Below are positions 43,370-54,008 of a stretch of 64,000 nt of DNA, piece by piece. The notes under the pieces are model-generated. The model made no database searches. It was not told the origin of the DNA and saw only the letters and a list, made by a program, of their open reading frames with translations. The DNA is from Kingdonia uniflora. Taxonomy: Eukaryota > Streptophyta > Magnoliopsida > Ranunculales > Circaeasteraceae. Numbering within the stretch: position 1 is the stretch's first letter; the number at the start of each line of letters is the position of its first letter. Location: contig JACGCM010000146.1 of the NCBI GenBank assembly GCA_014058105.1, forward strand, positions 496,001-560,000, read 5' to 3'. The position numbers were made by a program, and so were the translations under genes.

Positions 43370-44960
43370 CTACATAATATAAATATATTATATACAGTTC
43401 GACTCATAACATGCAACAATACACACATATATGCAACTTATTTCTACAAGGTATCCAATTTCTAACATCTACTGTGTACGACTACTTTTAGACTTAAGGT
43501 CAAAGTACCTACTCAGCGAAAAACTTCATGCCATGTATTTCGGTATCTCAGGTACACATTTCCTAGATGCAACTGTCTATAATTTATATATATATACCTC
43601 TACGTCTATGATTGTTCACACTACTTAACAGTTATGTCAATATAGCGCATAAGCCAAAAGGCCTTTTGGGATATAGCCTGCAGCTCCGCTTGTGAAGACT
43701 GCAAGGATGTAGAAATCTCTTTTTCCCGGGCAAGCACAGTCTCTAGGTCTTTTATCCTGAGAGTGATTTCTCTATGTGCATACGAAAGAGTTACGGACAA
43801 ACTCAGCCAACGAGTCTGTTAAATATACAGAATCCAGCAGTTTACGATATATGCCAAATATGTTCATACAAATTTATTTCCCTACCCTACCTTCTCACTC
43901 TCACCTTTAAGGTGATCGGTGTCGTCCCCTTGATTATCAATCACAGTCTGATGGGAGACGCCATCTAACCCATCCTCAACTCCCACTGCGACTTCATCTA
44001 TCTCTTCTTCATCTCCCTCCTCAATGTAGGTGTCCGCCTTAATGGCATCCACCTCCTCCTCTGAGTAACCCCTCGACATCAGCTGGTGCCCCAACCAGTC
44101 GCGCTACTCAGCCATCTCATCCAGCTTAACTCTCACCTCTACTTGTAGCTGCCCAATTGCTATGTTGTGAGAGACCTTCAGAGCCTCCAGCTGCTTTGCA
44201 TCCTTAGCAGCATCAGTTTTCGCTCAAGCTGACTTTTTCTCAAGCTCGATCTTTATCTTCTTCAACTCAAACTTATCTTCTTCTACTCCAAGCCAGATCC
44301 CCTTTACGAATCGAGCAACCTGCATAATATACATCGACCTCAACATCAGCTCGACATGCAATAAATATATTTATTATAATCAATATACACTTACCATCTT
44401 GCTCGTATCTTCCTCTCCGTGAAGGATCGCCGGCCTGGCCCTTTCTATCACCTCTTTGAGGTCGTCGAGCACAACAGGTCCCTCTTTGACGACCTTCTCT
44501 CCAGAGTTCTCCGAAGGTTCGACCCTTATCATTTTATCTTTAGCAGATTTGCCACTTTCAGTGGTACCAGGGGATGCCACATTCTTTTACATCCATTTTG
44601 TTCATAAATTTTTGGGCTATTTTGCCTGACATGATGGGCTCAGGATCAACTGAGCTCTCTTTTCCATAGGTCTTGGTCGAGTGGGTTCGGCCTTCCCTAC
44701 TAGTTCCTTACTTTTTCCCTTCATCAGCACCTGCCATCAATCTGGTCGACTGAGTCTTTTACACCTTTTTTAACCTGCTATCAAGTCTCTTCTTTCTGCT
44801 AAGGCCTAGTCCTTCTAATACAAATTTGAGCTCAGCCTCCTCCTCAGCAACTTTGTCCAACAATGACTCTTTCCTCTCGACGTGGGATTTCACACCTGCA
44901 ATGCCCAACATCTTTTTATTATCAATAACATTTATCAGTTCAAATATATCAATATATTAT

Positions 44961-45362
44961 CTATGCATGGCAGTACTTACTTTGTTTTACAGTTCTAAAC
45001 TGAAGATCCAGAGGTTCTTCAACATATCTCTGAAGGTAATTACCCTTTACCCATCTGACGTTATCATTCCAAGTTCGACCTGCTGAATTTAGATCGGAAA
45101 AATGATGCCAAGTTGCACTCGCACATAAGTAATCCCCACCACTGGCGTGAAAATTCTTCGCCCCGTAAAACTGCAATACATCCTCAGGGGATATCCTCCT
45201 CACTTTCCCCTCATTCTCCCACTTCTCATTCAGATGATTACAAACATTTATTACCTCCCACATGTTTCCATTCAATTGAATAGGACATGCCCCAATTGCT
45301 TTCATGATCCCCTTCGCCAAATTGGTAAAGGGAAGACTCAACCCGTACTCTAATTGAAACAA
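44961..45362 (-). CDS. conserved globular exon of Tat-2 antisense unit C (133 codons open)
   Basis: FQLEYGLSLPFTNLAKGIMK, IGACPIQLNGNMWEVINVC, then RRISPEDVLQFYGAKNFHAS and GRTWNDNVRWVKGNY. The same frame is conserved at 34729-34448 (minus), and its second half at about 27,780-27,970. The pattern of a Leu/Pro-rich helix followed by GxxPxQLxxNxW resembles the plant putative gypsy-type transposon domain (Transposase_28-like) found in many plant repeat proteins. The family assignment is tentative. Confidence 0.5.
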   Translation of the reverse strand: MFQLEYGLSLPFTNLAKGIMKAIGACPIQLNGNMWEVINVCNHLNEKWENEGKVRRISPEDVLQFYGAKNFHASGGDYLCASATWHHFSDLNSAGRTWNDNVRWVKGNYLQRYVEEPLDLQFRTVKQSKYCHA

Positions 45363-46196
45363 GTAACAGAAAGAACCTTCTTCAAGGTTACTTCAAACAC
45401 CCCCATCAAAATATTCTAACGAGATCGATTTGTCCAAACCCTTATCTCGTTTTTCAACTTCTAAATCAGCCAACAAATAAAATACTCTTCCCCCGCCACT
45501 ATTGTACAACCCCTAAGTTGTCTACCGGCGTACTCTACACAATTTCCCCATGTCTCTCTTACGGCCGCCTTGGCCTTACAAAATTATCTAAAGGGATCCG
45601 AACCAGGAGGATAGGATATCAATTTACCAGGAAAACTTGGAAATCGTTCCAATCCTACTTCAACCTTACCATCAGACCCCATCGTCCGACCGGAAGTTGA
45701 CACCTCGTTATCTGGTAAACAATCCATATCAACAATAATTTCTATAGGCAAAGTTTCGACCTACACAATTGCCTATCACGGTCGACCTACATATAGGTTT
45801 AGGTATCTACCATTACTTCGTATAAATTGATCATATACGTTCAACATATATCTTTAGTATATTCTGTGTATATATACAAATACAGAGATTACCATAAATA
45901 GTTGATGTTAAGATTTACTTCAAAAAATGAATACGATTTGCACAAACATATATATATATCCCATACGTCTCTACTAACCTTCTGAATCCGAATGGGAATC
46001 CGCAGTAGCACCAAGTCCTTCCCTCACGACGCCGTTGTATAGTCACCTCTGCGATTTAGTGTCTCTCACTCTCATCGACCGTTGATCACCCTTAGATAAG
46101 TTAGTATTAAGTCCTCTGGAATTTTTTTTTGTCTCTCTCTCTGTGCTCTCGAAATTTTCAAAATTTGAAAAATGTTTAAATGATGAGGATGAAGCA

Positions 46197-46206
46197 CTAT
46201 TTATCC
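46197..46206 (-). promoter_or_regulatory. TATA-like box of Tat-2 antisense unit C
   Basis: GGATAAATAG on the minus strand, embedded in a block conserved with 63,090-63,180, where the copy reads GTATAAATAG. Conserved upstream words are GGTTCCAAAACCG and AATAACTGCCAGC. Confidence 0.5.
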
Positions 46207-47740
46207 TTTCTCTCTCTAGCGGCTGGCAGTTATTATGCCTCGCATGACCTATCCTCGGTTTTGGAACCAATGAGTCCTTTCCACTATCCATGTCAGACGT
46301 CTTGTACCTTTTCGATATAATAAACTTTCCATCATTACCCCTTCCCTCATAATTTTAACATATTCTTCTCTCCTATCTCCATATCTTTTTTTGACCTTCC
46401 CAAACTCATGATGATTCACACTGCACGTTATCAGATTTCCCAGCTTTTCATGCAAAACAAAACAAGAAGCTTATGCATTTCCTCAATTTTGTATCATACT
46501 TATCGTAAAAGTGACGTCATTTTCAAAGCTAACAAAATTTTCAAAATTATTCAAAATATTTATCACAACAGTTTTCAAACGGCATTTGAAACTATAGAGG
46601 ATCCCATTGATTTACATTATTTTCTGTTCACATTCAACAAACTTATTTTTATTTATGATAAATGCATTTTTACAACACCACATCCGATCACATCACCACT
46701 CAATCAAGCATCTTTAAATTCAATCTCGACCTCTGCAATAAATCTAACTATTTCTTCTCGAGCTGCAGGGTCCAGCACCAACACACGAAAACATACCTCA
46801 TAGAAATACTGGGCATACTCACATTCCCTACTCCTTACATCTAATCCTTCGAGCTGACACTCCCTCACTGGTAACTCACCATCTTAGCCAAACATACCAA
46901 AAATCCTCTCCCGCGCTTCAGCTATCTTTATAGCCAATCGTCCTTCCGCGGCGTGATGAATCCTCTTAGATCGAGTCTGTACTATCCTAACCTCTTCTCC
47001 ACCTTCACAATCTTCCTTCCCCTTTTTTATTTGACTTTGACACGCTTTCCCTTCAAAAGTAATTTTTACCTTTTATCTCGCAACAAAAACCCAAGAATCT
47101 TGAGAACAATATTTTAACTTATCTCCTCTTTCGAACTTGTCCATTATATTACCTTCTAAGTTGAGCATATTATGTCTAGATTTATTACTCCACCGAACTC
47201 TATTAGATTGATTTTTCGCAGTTCTAAAAGCTTAAAATTTTTGCCTCCAACATTTTGAATGCACACTACATAATATACTTACATCACAACATAAATTCTC
47301 ACATAGACTTCTTTCAGTTCGAGTAAAGGGAAACACTACTTGGAATATTCATACATTCTTCATAATATTTAAGCTTGATTCCTATATACTTTATATCTGT
47401 AACAACACAGGTGATCAAATGTCAAATTTTATTCATATCAACAATTATTACACATGTTTTTACAGATAACAAGTCTTTCAATAATTGAACTCAGGTACAA
47501 TACAGGTACATAAATCTGTCCAATACAACCTTCAGGTACTTTGTAGATAACATCTTTCCAATGCTTTTTAAGTAACAGGTCGTTCAATCATTCTGGAACT
47601 TCAAGTCCTTCAGTTCATCTCGCTTCAGTAGTCTTTTACCCTGGTCCAAAGAAGACATTGGATCTAACAGAGAGCTACCTTTGCATGAGTCTGGTTAAAG
47701 TCTAGTCAAACTTCAAATGGATGCTATGCAAACAGTTGAC

Positions 47741-48381
47741 TTAGTGCTGGCCTCTACCCAGCAAACTGAAGGTTTTATGAGCGTAAAATTGTAATGGAAA
47801 TGCAGAAGCAGGCAACCAACGTTTGTCCCCTTCATCCACCACCATCGCCTCATCCTCTGAAATCTTTACCACCGAAGACTTGGTAGAGATAAAGAGGACC
47901 CAATCCCACAAAGTGATGGTCTTCTGAGCGCCAAAATATGATGGAAATGCGTCAGTAGACTCCCACTTCTCATCCTCCTCCTCCACTACCAGCACCGCCT
48001 CTCTTATAACCACCACCACCGAAGAGTTGGTAGGGATGAAGAAGGCCCAACCTTAAAATCCATGGCGATACAAGAGATTAGTATAACTGTCCCATAGTTA
48101 CGCCTACCCCTGTATATGAAACCTGAACATTGTCCTCTGCCTGAATTTGTAGATAATCCCAACATTCCTCGCTTGTCAAGACAAGAACATGAAATCTCTA
48201 CTTACAGTAAAATTCCTCCTCAGCTTCAATCGCTTCCTCTTTTGACATACCATGATAAATCGGAGGAACAGGAGCAGGAATAGACAATTTCAGGGATTGG
48301 TCACCAAAGTACTTCAACTTCAAACCTCTGCATTTTAGCCGCTATCCTCTCTTCAAGAGCCATCCTCCGAGTCTTTACCAT
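47741..48381 (-). pseudogene. Tat-2 antisense unit A
   Basis: Minus-strand ATG at 48381 opens MVKTRRMALEERIAAKMQR. After a one-base shift the frame continues LKYFGDQSLKLSIPAP, VPPIYHGMSKEEAIEAEEEF. A second frame, 48019-47741, holds acidic VVEEEDEKWES-type and Gly-rich alternatives. Homologues lie at 24,126 and 61,293. The conserved core YFG..SL.L..P.PVPP.YHGM is seen in all copies, allowing for substitutions. Confidence 0.5.
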
Positions 48382-48429
48382 TTCAGAAAGATGTAAAATT
48401 TAGAAAAAGTTACGCAAGCAGGCACTGTT

Positions 48430-49100
48430 TTAAAGATTTACTACATGTACTATGTATATAACCCTACATTTATTATGCAGTTACGTTTTCCCAAGCATCA
48501 TCATTTATTATCGGTGCGACTATTCAATCACAAGTATCACATAAATCAGCTTCTACATCATCATTTAATACCCATCACTTCCCAATATCGCGTAACCTCC
48601 ATCCAGTCAATACCATCATTACTCCATTTTGAATTTTAAAGATTTAACCCAAATACCCCTTACACTCAGATTCTTTCTCAACCAAAGCCTCTCGTGACTT
48701 CGGTTGCGAGGGGGAAATTGCAGGGACCTATCCCTCGATCTCACCTTAATCGAGTTGTCACTAGTTCGAGTTAATATGCAGGTACAGGTACTATTTATAT
48801 AATCTCGATATTTAATATGCAGGTACGTTTCTTCAAGCGTTATCATTCAATACAGACAAAACTCTCAAAACCCTAACCGTCGAGTACATCAATATTCCCA
48901 TCAAGATTCAATGCACAAATGTCCCCCCATAACACGCGCATTTTCTATGCAGTCAAATCCCCATCATTACCTCCTTTATTTTTAAACTTCTAACCCATAT
49001 ACCCATAAATTCTTTCTTAACCAAAACCACTTGTGATTTCGGTTACGAGGGGGATATTGTAGGGGCCTATCCCTCGATCTAGCCCAAATTGAGGTATTCC
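48430..49100 (+). repeat. tandem duplication of the polypurine tract and LTR start
   Basis: The sequence before the 3' LTR occurs twice: TTTCTCAACCAAAGCC...CGAGGGGGAAATTG followed by about 52 bp of LTR start (48,719-48,771), and again TTTCTTAACCAAAACC...CGAGGGGGATATTG followed by the real 3' LTR (49,058). The duplicated unit is about 330 bp and the copies have diverged. Confidence 0.75.
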
Positions 49101-49674
49101 AGTTCGAACTACCTCCATATCAGACTCGCGCATTCTACACGTGATATCAACAGTCAATATTGACACCTACTCCATGAACTGATGAAGAACGTGGGTCGAG
49201 CTTAAACAAAAAAGCATGAACAAGTAAAAGACACCTGTCTCTCATGAACTCAATAGTTACTCAGTCAACCGCCATTAACCACATTGTTCAAAGAACATGC
49301 TTTAGCACGATGAAGAACTGTGGAGAAGGCCTATATAAAGAAAAATTTCCAGTAGAGATAAGGACAAAAATAATACACACAAAATCACCAAGAAAACTAC
49401 ATTTTTTAGATTCTCAAAATATCAAAACTTCTTATTTACAAGATCAAGTATTTATAGGTCGAGAGATCACTTGTAATAAGATATCGGCCTCAAGCAATAA
49501 AAGACACTATTACAAAAACCCTCAACTCGATGTCGTAGTTTTTTTACCTATTCAGAGGTTTTCCACGGTAAATCACTTGTGTCATTTCTTTTTTCATGTT
49601 AGTTTTTATCACAGGAACATTGGCATAAGAGCTAATTCCAAGCCATCTCGAGCTTGCGGAATTAGGCCATTATA
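49058..49674 (+). repeat. Tat-2 3' LTR, 617 bp
   Basis: TGTAGGGGCC...GGCCATTATA. Homologous to 34992-35601 with visible divergence; the last dinucleotide is TA instead of CA. Confidence 0.88.
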
Positions 49675-50090
49675 AGTTATGTGTAAAGTTTTTGAACGGA
49701 ATTCTCTGTCTAGGATATTTTTATCTAGAATTTCCCGTCTTAATATGTAGTTCTCTAATCCTATTTATTGGTTTTATAATACGACCATTTGATGACCATT
49801 ATTACTTTTAATGATGAACATTACAATATGATTTTGATGAGTTATTGAACTAATTGCGTAACTGTCTGATCCTTCTATTTTGTAATAACTTCTTTAATGA
49901 CTCTGAGTGTAGTATAAATCGATTTGTTGGTATGGAGGTCGATATCTAGGCTTAGGTCGAGAACGAGAAATAAACCCTTATTTATAACTGTTACATGAAT
50001 ATGCCACGTCATCGTATGTTGACAAGGTCGTATAAATGTATGATGGTCGAAGCTAAGACTTGAGGTCGAGATCCAAAATAGGCCATTATA
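49675..50090 (-). repeat. partial 5' LTR of Tat-1
   Basis: 416 bp matching 23377-23792, joined directly to the end of the Tat-2 3' LTR. Its outer end is followed by the GTACC target duplication. The missing inner part (about 190 bp) must have been deleted. Confidence 0.85.
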
Positions 50091-50460
50091 GTACCCATTG
50101 GGTTTTATCAGATGAGGTTTTAATGAGGAGGTTTATGGCGGGTCTAACACCGATATGGGACTTGTTTATATTGGTTTTGCCTTCTACAACTTTTTCCTAC
50201 TGGGTTTTGTTGAGTCTAGACTGCAGAGACAATCATCTCAACCATGGTAGATAACCCAAAGAGAAAGTGTTATAGTCCACGGCTTATGGTGGGCCCCCCA
50301 CGGTGGAATGGGTTAGGCTACTACCGGGCTATACCCCCTATGGTTCGGTTAGGGAAAGAGAGAGACCTAGGAGTTTTCACTATAGGGAGACTCCTCTACT
50401 ATGTAACTAATAAAGCTTGATATTTGTCCTTTTGGAGCCCTAATAGAATCTCTTTACTTC
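50091..50460 (+). pseudogene. right half of the interrupted copia tail
   Basis: Begins GTACCCATTGGGTTTTATCAG, which continues the copia 3' leader broken at 23,184 (relatives read CCCATTGGGTTTT after the TTCCTGAG word). It then runs into likely LTR sequence up to about 50,460 (ATGTAACTAATAAAGC). No protein-coding content. Confidence 0.7.
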
Positions 50461-50989
50461 TCTCTATATTGGCTAAGTATTATTGACGATTATAGTCATT
50501 GATTTTATTTTTTACTTTTCCTTCAATATTGGAGTAATTTTGGGAAAGATTTTTTGAAAAATAAAAATTCGTGTTTAAAACCTTTTGGCTTTAAAATTTA
50601 CATTTTAAAGAATTTTTGAAAAATACTTCCCTTTTAATTTGGCTTATCAATAAAATAATTTTTTTTACTAATTAAACGAAAATAATTTGGTGAATTACTA
50701 ATAAGGGTAGGGAGTGATGTAACCCTTTGGGGTGGACCTCCGGTATGTCTTGTGTTGTGTGTGCACATGATAATTATCTTTATGTTTCTTGCTAATTTTG
50801 CTATGCCATGGGGATATTCACATAAAACCACATTGTGTTGGGGGTCAATTTTGCTTCCCCAAAAGTTTTGTGATGACATGAGATCGGGCTTCAACTAGAG
50901 CTCGTATAGATCAGGAAAATAAAGTTTTGGTCAAAGAGTTTGTATAACGTGAATGTTTCCCTGTTGGTTGGGTATACCTTACTCTTCTT
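50461..50989. other. AT-rich DNA without recognised features
   Basis: No gene, repeat pair or motif of note was found. Confidence 0.5.
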
Positions 50990-50997
50990 ATCACAAT

Positions 50998-51615
50998 CAG
51001 TGGCAGAGCTACGTGAGGACTAGTGAGGGTAGCCCCCCCCACTCCCCTACTTAAGTTTAGGGAAATATGTAACTACTACCCTTAATTATAGGTTCATAAC
51101 TCCTTAATTTAGTTTTGTGTGACTAATATCCTATTTTCTCTGCAAAATATTCTCCTAAAGTACTCCATGATTGATCTCCTTATATATTCTTACCTAGATT
51201 ATTTCCTAAAGTTTAAATTCTCTTTGGGCCTTCGTTTCCTTCCCATCTTGGACTCCATAATATCAAAACCTATTATTATATTTTATATATTCAAAATCCA
51301 TATTAGCTCCTATTGTCATCTTTTATCTTTTATAGTTCTACTGCTTTCTTCGCACTTAATAGTTTATTGTATTTCCATGGAACTTCGATCCAACAATGGA
51401 TTACTATATGATACCATGAAGCATAGTCGGTATACCTATTAGAGACAATGATTCAAAACTTTATTTTCTTGTCATCAAACTTATAGAGAAAATCACTTGA
51501 ATATCTTCATTGTATTCGAAAAAAAATTGGGGGTTCTCGCCCCGAACGCCCAATTCTCATTTACTTTTATTACTTTCTTTGCCCCCACTAACCTAAATTC
51601 CTAGCTCCCCCATTG
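50998..51615. mobile_element. non-autonomous hAT-like element, 618 bp
   Basis: Perfect 8-bp target duplication ATCACAAT at 50990-50997 and 51616-51623. The ends are CAGTGGCAGAGCTA and, on the opposite strand, CAATGGGGGAGCTA, an imperfect 14-bp terminal inverted repeat of the hAT type. No transposase is encoded. Confidence 0.88.
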
Positions 51616-52021
51616 ATCACAATTAACAAGTTATGCCAAGGAGCGATTGATATATCTATACTAGTGTTGCCGCATATATTTTTGTTTGGCCATTTAACGG
51701 TATTTTAAGCTTAAAAATTAATCAAATATAACATTATATTTGACTAGCAAATTATACGAATTCATTTCTCCTCTCATCATAAAAATCAAAGCTTTTTACG
51801 GCAATGACATGATCAGCTTAAGGTGAAAAAATGATTAAAATAAGGTTCTTATTTGATGACATCATGAATTAAACCTTAGACTCTTAGATTAGGAGCTCCT
51901 CACTTTGCCAGCTGAGCCAACTTTTTTAGATGTTATTAGGACAAAAAAAAATGTACATATTTTAAAAAAATAATAATTTATATACCTATATAGGCATTTT
52001 TTAACAAAAATTTGCGACCGT

Positions 52022-52068
52022 CCCCCCCCCCCCCCCCCCCCCCCCCATCCCCCCTAAATCCGCCCCTG
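52022..52068 (-). mobile_element. orphan hAT-like terminus with long poly-C
   Basis: Ends CCTAAATCCGCCCCTG (reverse complement CAGGGGCGGATTTAGG), a common plant hAT end, preceded by about 25 Cs. The other end and a target duplication were not found, so it is a truncated copy. The body may extend left to about 51,780. Confidence 0.5.
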
Positions 52069-53640
52069 CTTCGGGCATGCAACCCCACTTTTTATATGCC
52101 ATCCGCGCGGATTGGCTTGAATCCGACCAAAATTAGATTATGTAAAGTAAACAACAAATAGGCAGTTGCTGGAGATATCTCTTTAGAAAGAAGTAGAGCA
52201 AACATTCGTACTCGAGAGGTAAACATACCTCAACCTTTGAAATCAAAACCCATAAAAACAATGGAGAAACTATAATCAATCAAGTAATCATACCCCATTA
52301 CATCTGAATCGAAACCCCTTTAATTCAAATTAGGACCTTTCAAATTGCAAATGCAACCATAATTACAGATCTCAATCCATGAAAAAAAACTCTAATCCCT
52401 GCAAATTAAACCATGATTGCATATAAATTAAACCCTACATTGTTGGTGACAAAAGTTTACTCTTAGAGAAATAAAGTATTTTTCAAGCATTCTATCAAAC
52501 AATTTGTGAGCGTTTATTCTTACGCATTTCTCAAACATCTAAATGGCTTTGTTAACCAATTTGCTATCACCCATAAAGGCATCAACAAAGAGTACCAAAC
52601 CTTGTTTGCTTCTTCAACTAATTTTTGGTTTCTCCACGAATCCAATAACACAAAAAAATTGTTAGGATCAACAATAACACATAACCTAACAAATCAACAT
52701 TTGGGTCTCAGTTGGATTTGGGGGTACCCTAATTTTGAAAATTTATGATGAGCATAATCTAATTCGTTACTGCAATGAGAGAGAGAGAGAAACGATGATG
52801 CTCAATCAAGTCTTGAAACTTACATACTACTCCCCCCTCAAACATGTCATTGAAATCTTCTTGTTTTTGTTACTAAAACCTCAAAATTGTAGATAGATTT
52901 ATAGAGGAGCATTTGGGTCCAAATTTTATTTTTATTTTTAAAACCTTTGTTTGTGCCTAATTGGTTTCGTGGTCACTTGAAGTCAATTAGATCTATGAGG
53001 GGGAAGGATTTAGAGACACTCATAAACCAAACACTAAAATCTTTCTTAATACCTCTTAAAATAGGTGATTTGCTATATAGGGAAATGAGGTGGAAAACTT
53101 ATTCTTGCTGGAAGCCACGTGTAACTCTTCCTCTCTCCTCCCCTAATTTTCAAATTTTAACAAATTTGAAATCACATCATATCTACGTCTCATATCACCC
53201 TGTCTCTCTCCCCTATAGCATTATCTATTTCTTTATTATAAATTCTGCCATTATTGCTAAAATTGTTCTTTCTAGAGTACTGCGACACCACAGTTTTAAA
53301 AGAAAGTAGCAGAAGACTCTTTTCCCTCTTGGTCAGATATCACACATAAACATTGTTAGGTTTTTGTTGTTGGGGGTCGTTATTCTTGGTCTTCTACATG
53401 TATTTTCTCACCTTTATCTCTCTCAAAGTTAGAGACAGTTTTCTTTTTTTGTTTGGAATGTTGTGAAATTATTAGGGTTATAAAACTCAAGAATTTATAA
53501 TCAGGAGACTAATTGAATTTGGAGCTTTGGGACATACATCTAGGGTGAGTAATCCCCTGTATAATCCGATTTTGGTTAGTATTGGAAGTTGTATGTGGCA
53601 ATTTATCATTCATTGATTACTTATAGATAGATTATGAGTG
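52069..53640. other. unassigned DNA
   Basis: Short frames only, none with recognisable domains. A GA-rich stretch lies at 52,775-52,795. Nothing else seen. Confidence 0.5.
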
Positions 53641-54008
53641 CATATGAATTGTCGAGTAATACAAAACTTGACAATATTATATGCCTAAGTTCCAACATAC
53701 AGAAACATAATTTTTATATACAAACAATATTAACTCTAAAAAATCGTCGATATTGACAATTTAATATATGCTTAACAGTTGAAATTAAAATGTCAAACAA
53801 TAGAAATTGTCGAAATGTATACGGATCGACAATATGGAGGTCGAAGAAATAAGTGATCGATAATGTATTGTCAATTGTGTATGGGATCAACAATTCCATA
53901 TACTTTTATTTTTATTGTCAGCTTGTTTTTTGTTACCCTGTACATTGTAAGCATGCTTTGCGAAGGCATGACAATTTCATAGGATTTTACTTATGTTATT
54001 TCAGAGGC

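Larger units (their letters stand above)
41992..46206 (-). pseudogene. Tat-2 antisense unit C (intron-bearing coiled-coil protein)
   Basis: Runs opposite to gag-pol. A TATA-like GGATAAATAG (46206-46197) precedes exon 1, which ends ATADSHSDSEG before GTTAGT (donor 45978). The acceptor TATATGTAG opens the next exon at 45786, followed by FPSFPG and GRQLRGCT, then 45362-44961 (EYGLSLPFTNLAKGI, GACPIQLNGNMWEVINV, ISPEDVLQFYGAKNF, EPLDLQFRTV), resembling plant putative gypsy-type transposon/aORF domains. Basic and acidic segments follow, an intron at about 44,396-44,323 (GTAAGT...ATGCAG), an acceptor at 43370 (ATGTAG) before VELDTVS, then coiled coils 43363-42437 (MERLKQILVENENELKVAQ) and the C-terminus 42468-41992. 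Some stops are present. Splice sites match those of copies at 26.7-31.9 and 63.2-64 kb. Function is unknown. Confidence 0.65.
34992..49674 (+). mobile_element. near full-length Tat-type Ty3/gypsy retrotransposon (Tat-2), 14.7 kb
   Basis: 5' LTR 34992-35601 and 3' LTR 49058-49674, primer-binding site TGGCGCCGTTTGTGGGA at 35604 (close to the Asp-tRNA type used by Tat/Athila elements), purine tract GAGGGGGATAT before the 3' LTR. Gene order gag, protease, reverse transcriptase, RNase H, archaeal-type RNase H, integrase, then about 7.8 kb of non-gag-pol DNA with tandem repeats and antisense genes. This order fits the Tat lineage. All coding parts contain stops. No 5-bp target duplication is visible (CAGGG left, AGTTA right), so one flank was rearranged. 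Confidence 0.88.
23185..50090 (-). mobile_element. Tat-type Ty3/gypsy composite insertion, 26.9 kb
   Basis: Left LTR 23185-23792 and a partial right LTR 49675-50090, with an exact 5-bp target duplication GTACC at 23180-23184 and 50091-50095; the interrupted copia tail reads through when they are rejoined. The polypurine tract GGCTGAGAGGGGTAGT (minus strand, right of the left LTR) sets the orientation as minus. Inside, only 23.8-32.3 kb belongs clearly to this element (its 3' antisense-gene region); 32.3-35.0 kb are plus-oriented fragments of related elements and 34,992-49,674 is a further element. Its own gag-pol and about 190 bp of the 5' LTR are missing, so deletion or recombination followed insertion. 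Confidence 0.75.

Noticed and set aside
46043..46455. Minus-strand ORFs upstream of Tat-2 unit C as its N-terminus
   Set aside because: They lie across or upstream of the conserved TATA-like box and match the Tat-3 copy only as DNA, so they are more likely promoter and 5' UTR.
23185..50090. Interpretation as one single 27-kb Ogre-like retrotransposon
   Set aside because: Internal LTRs, opposite orientations and duplicated gene regions show at least two elements plus fragments.
51880..51912. A tRNA-like stretch (GAGCTCCTCACTTTGCCAGC)
   Set aside because: It resembles a tRNA-derived box found in plant repeats but no cloverleaf could be drawn; probably part of the orphan hAT-like element.
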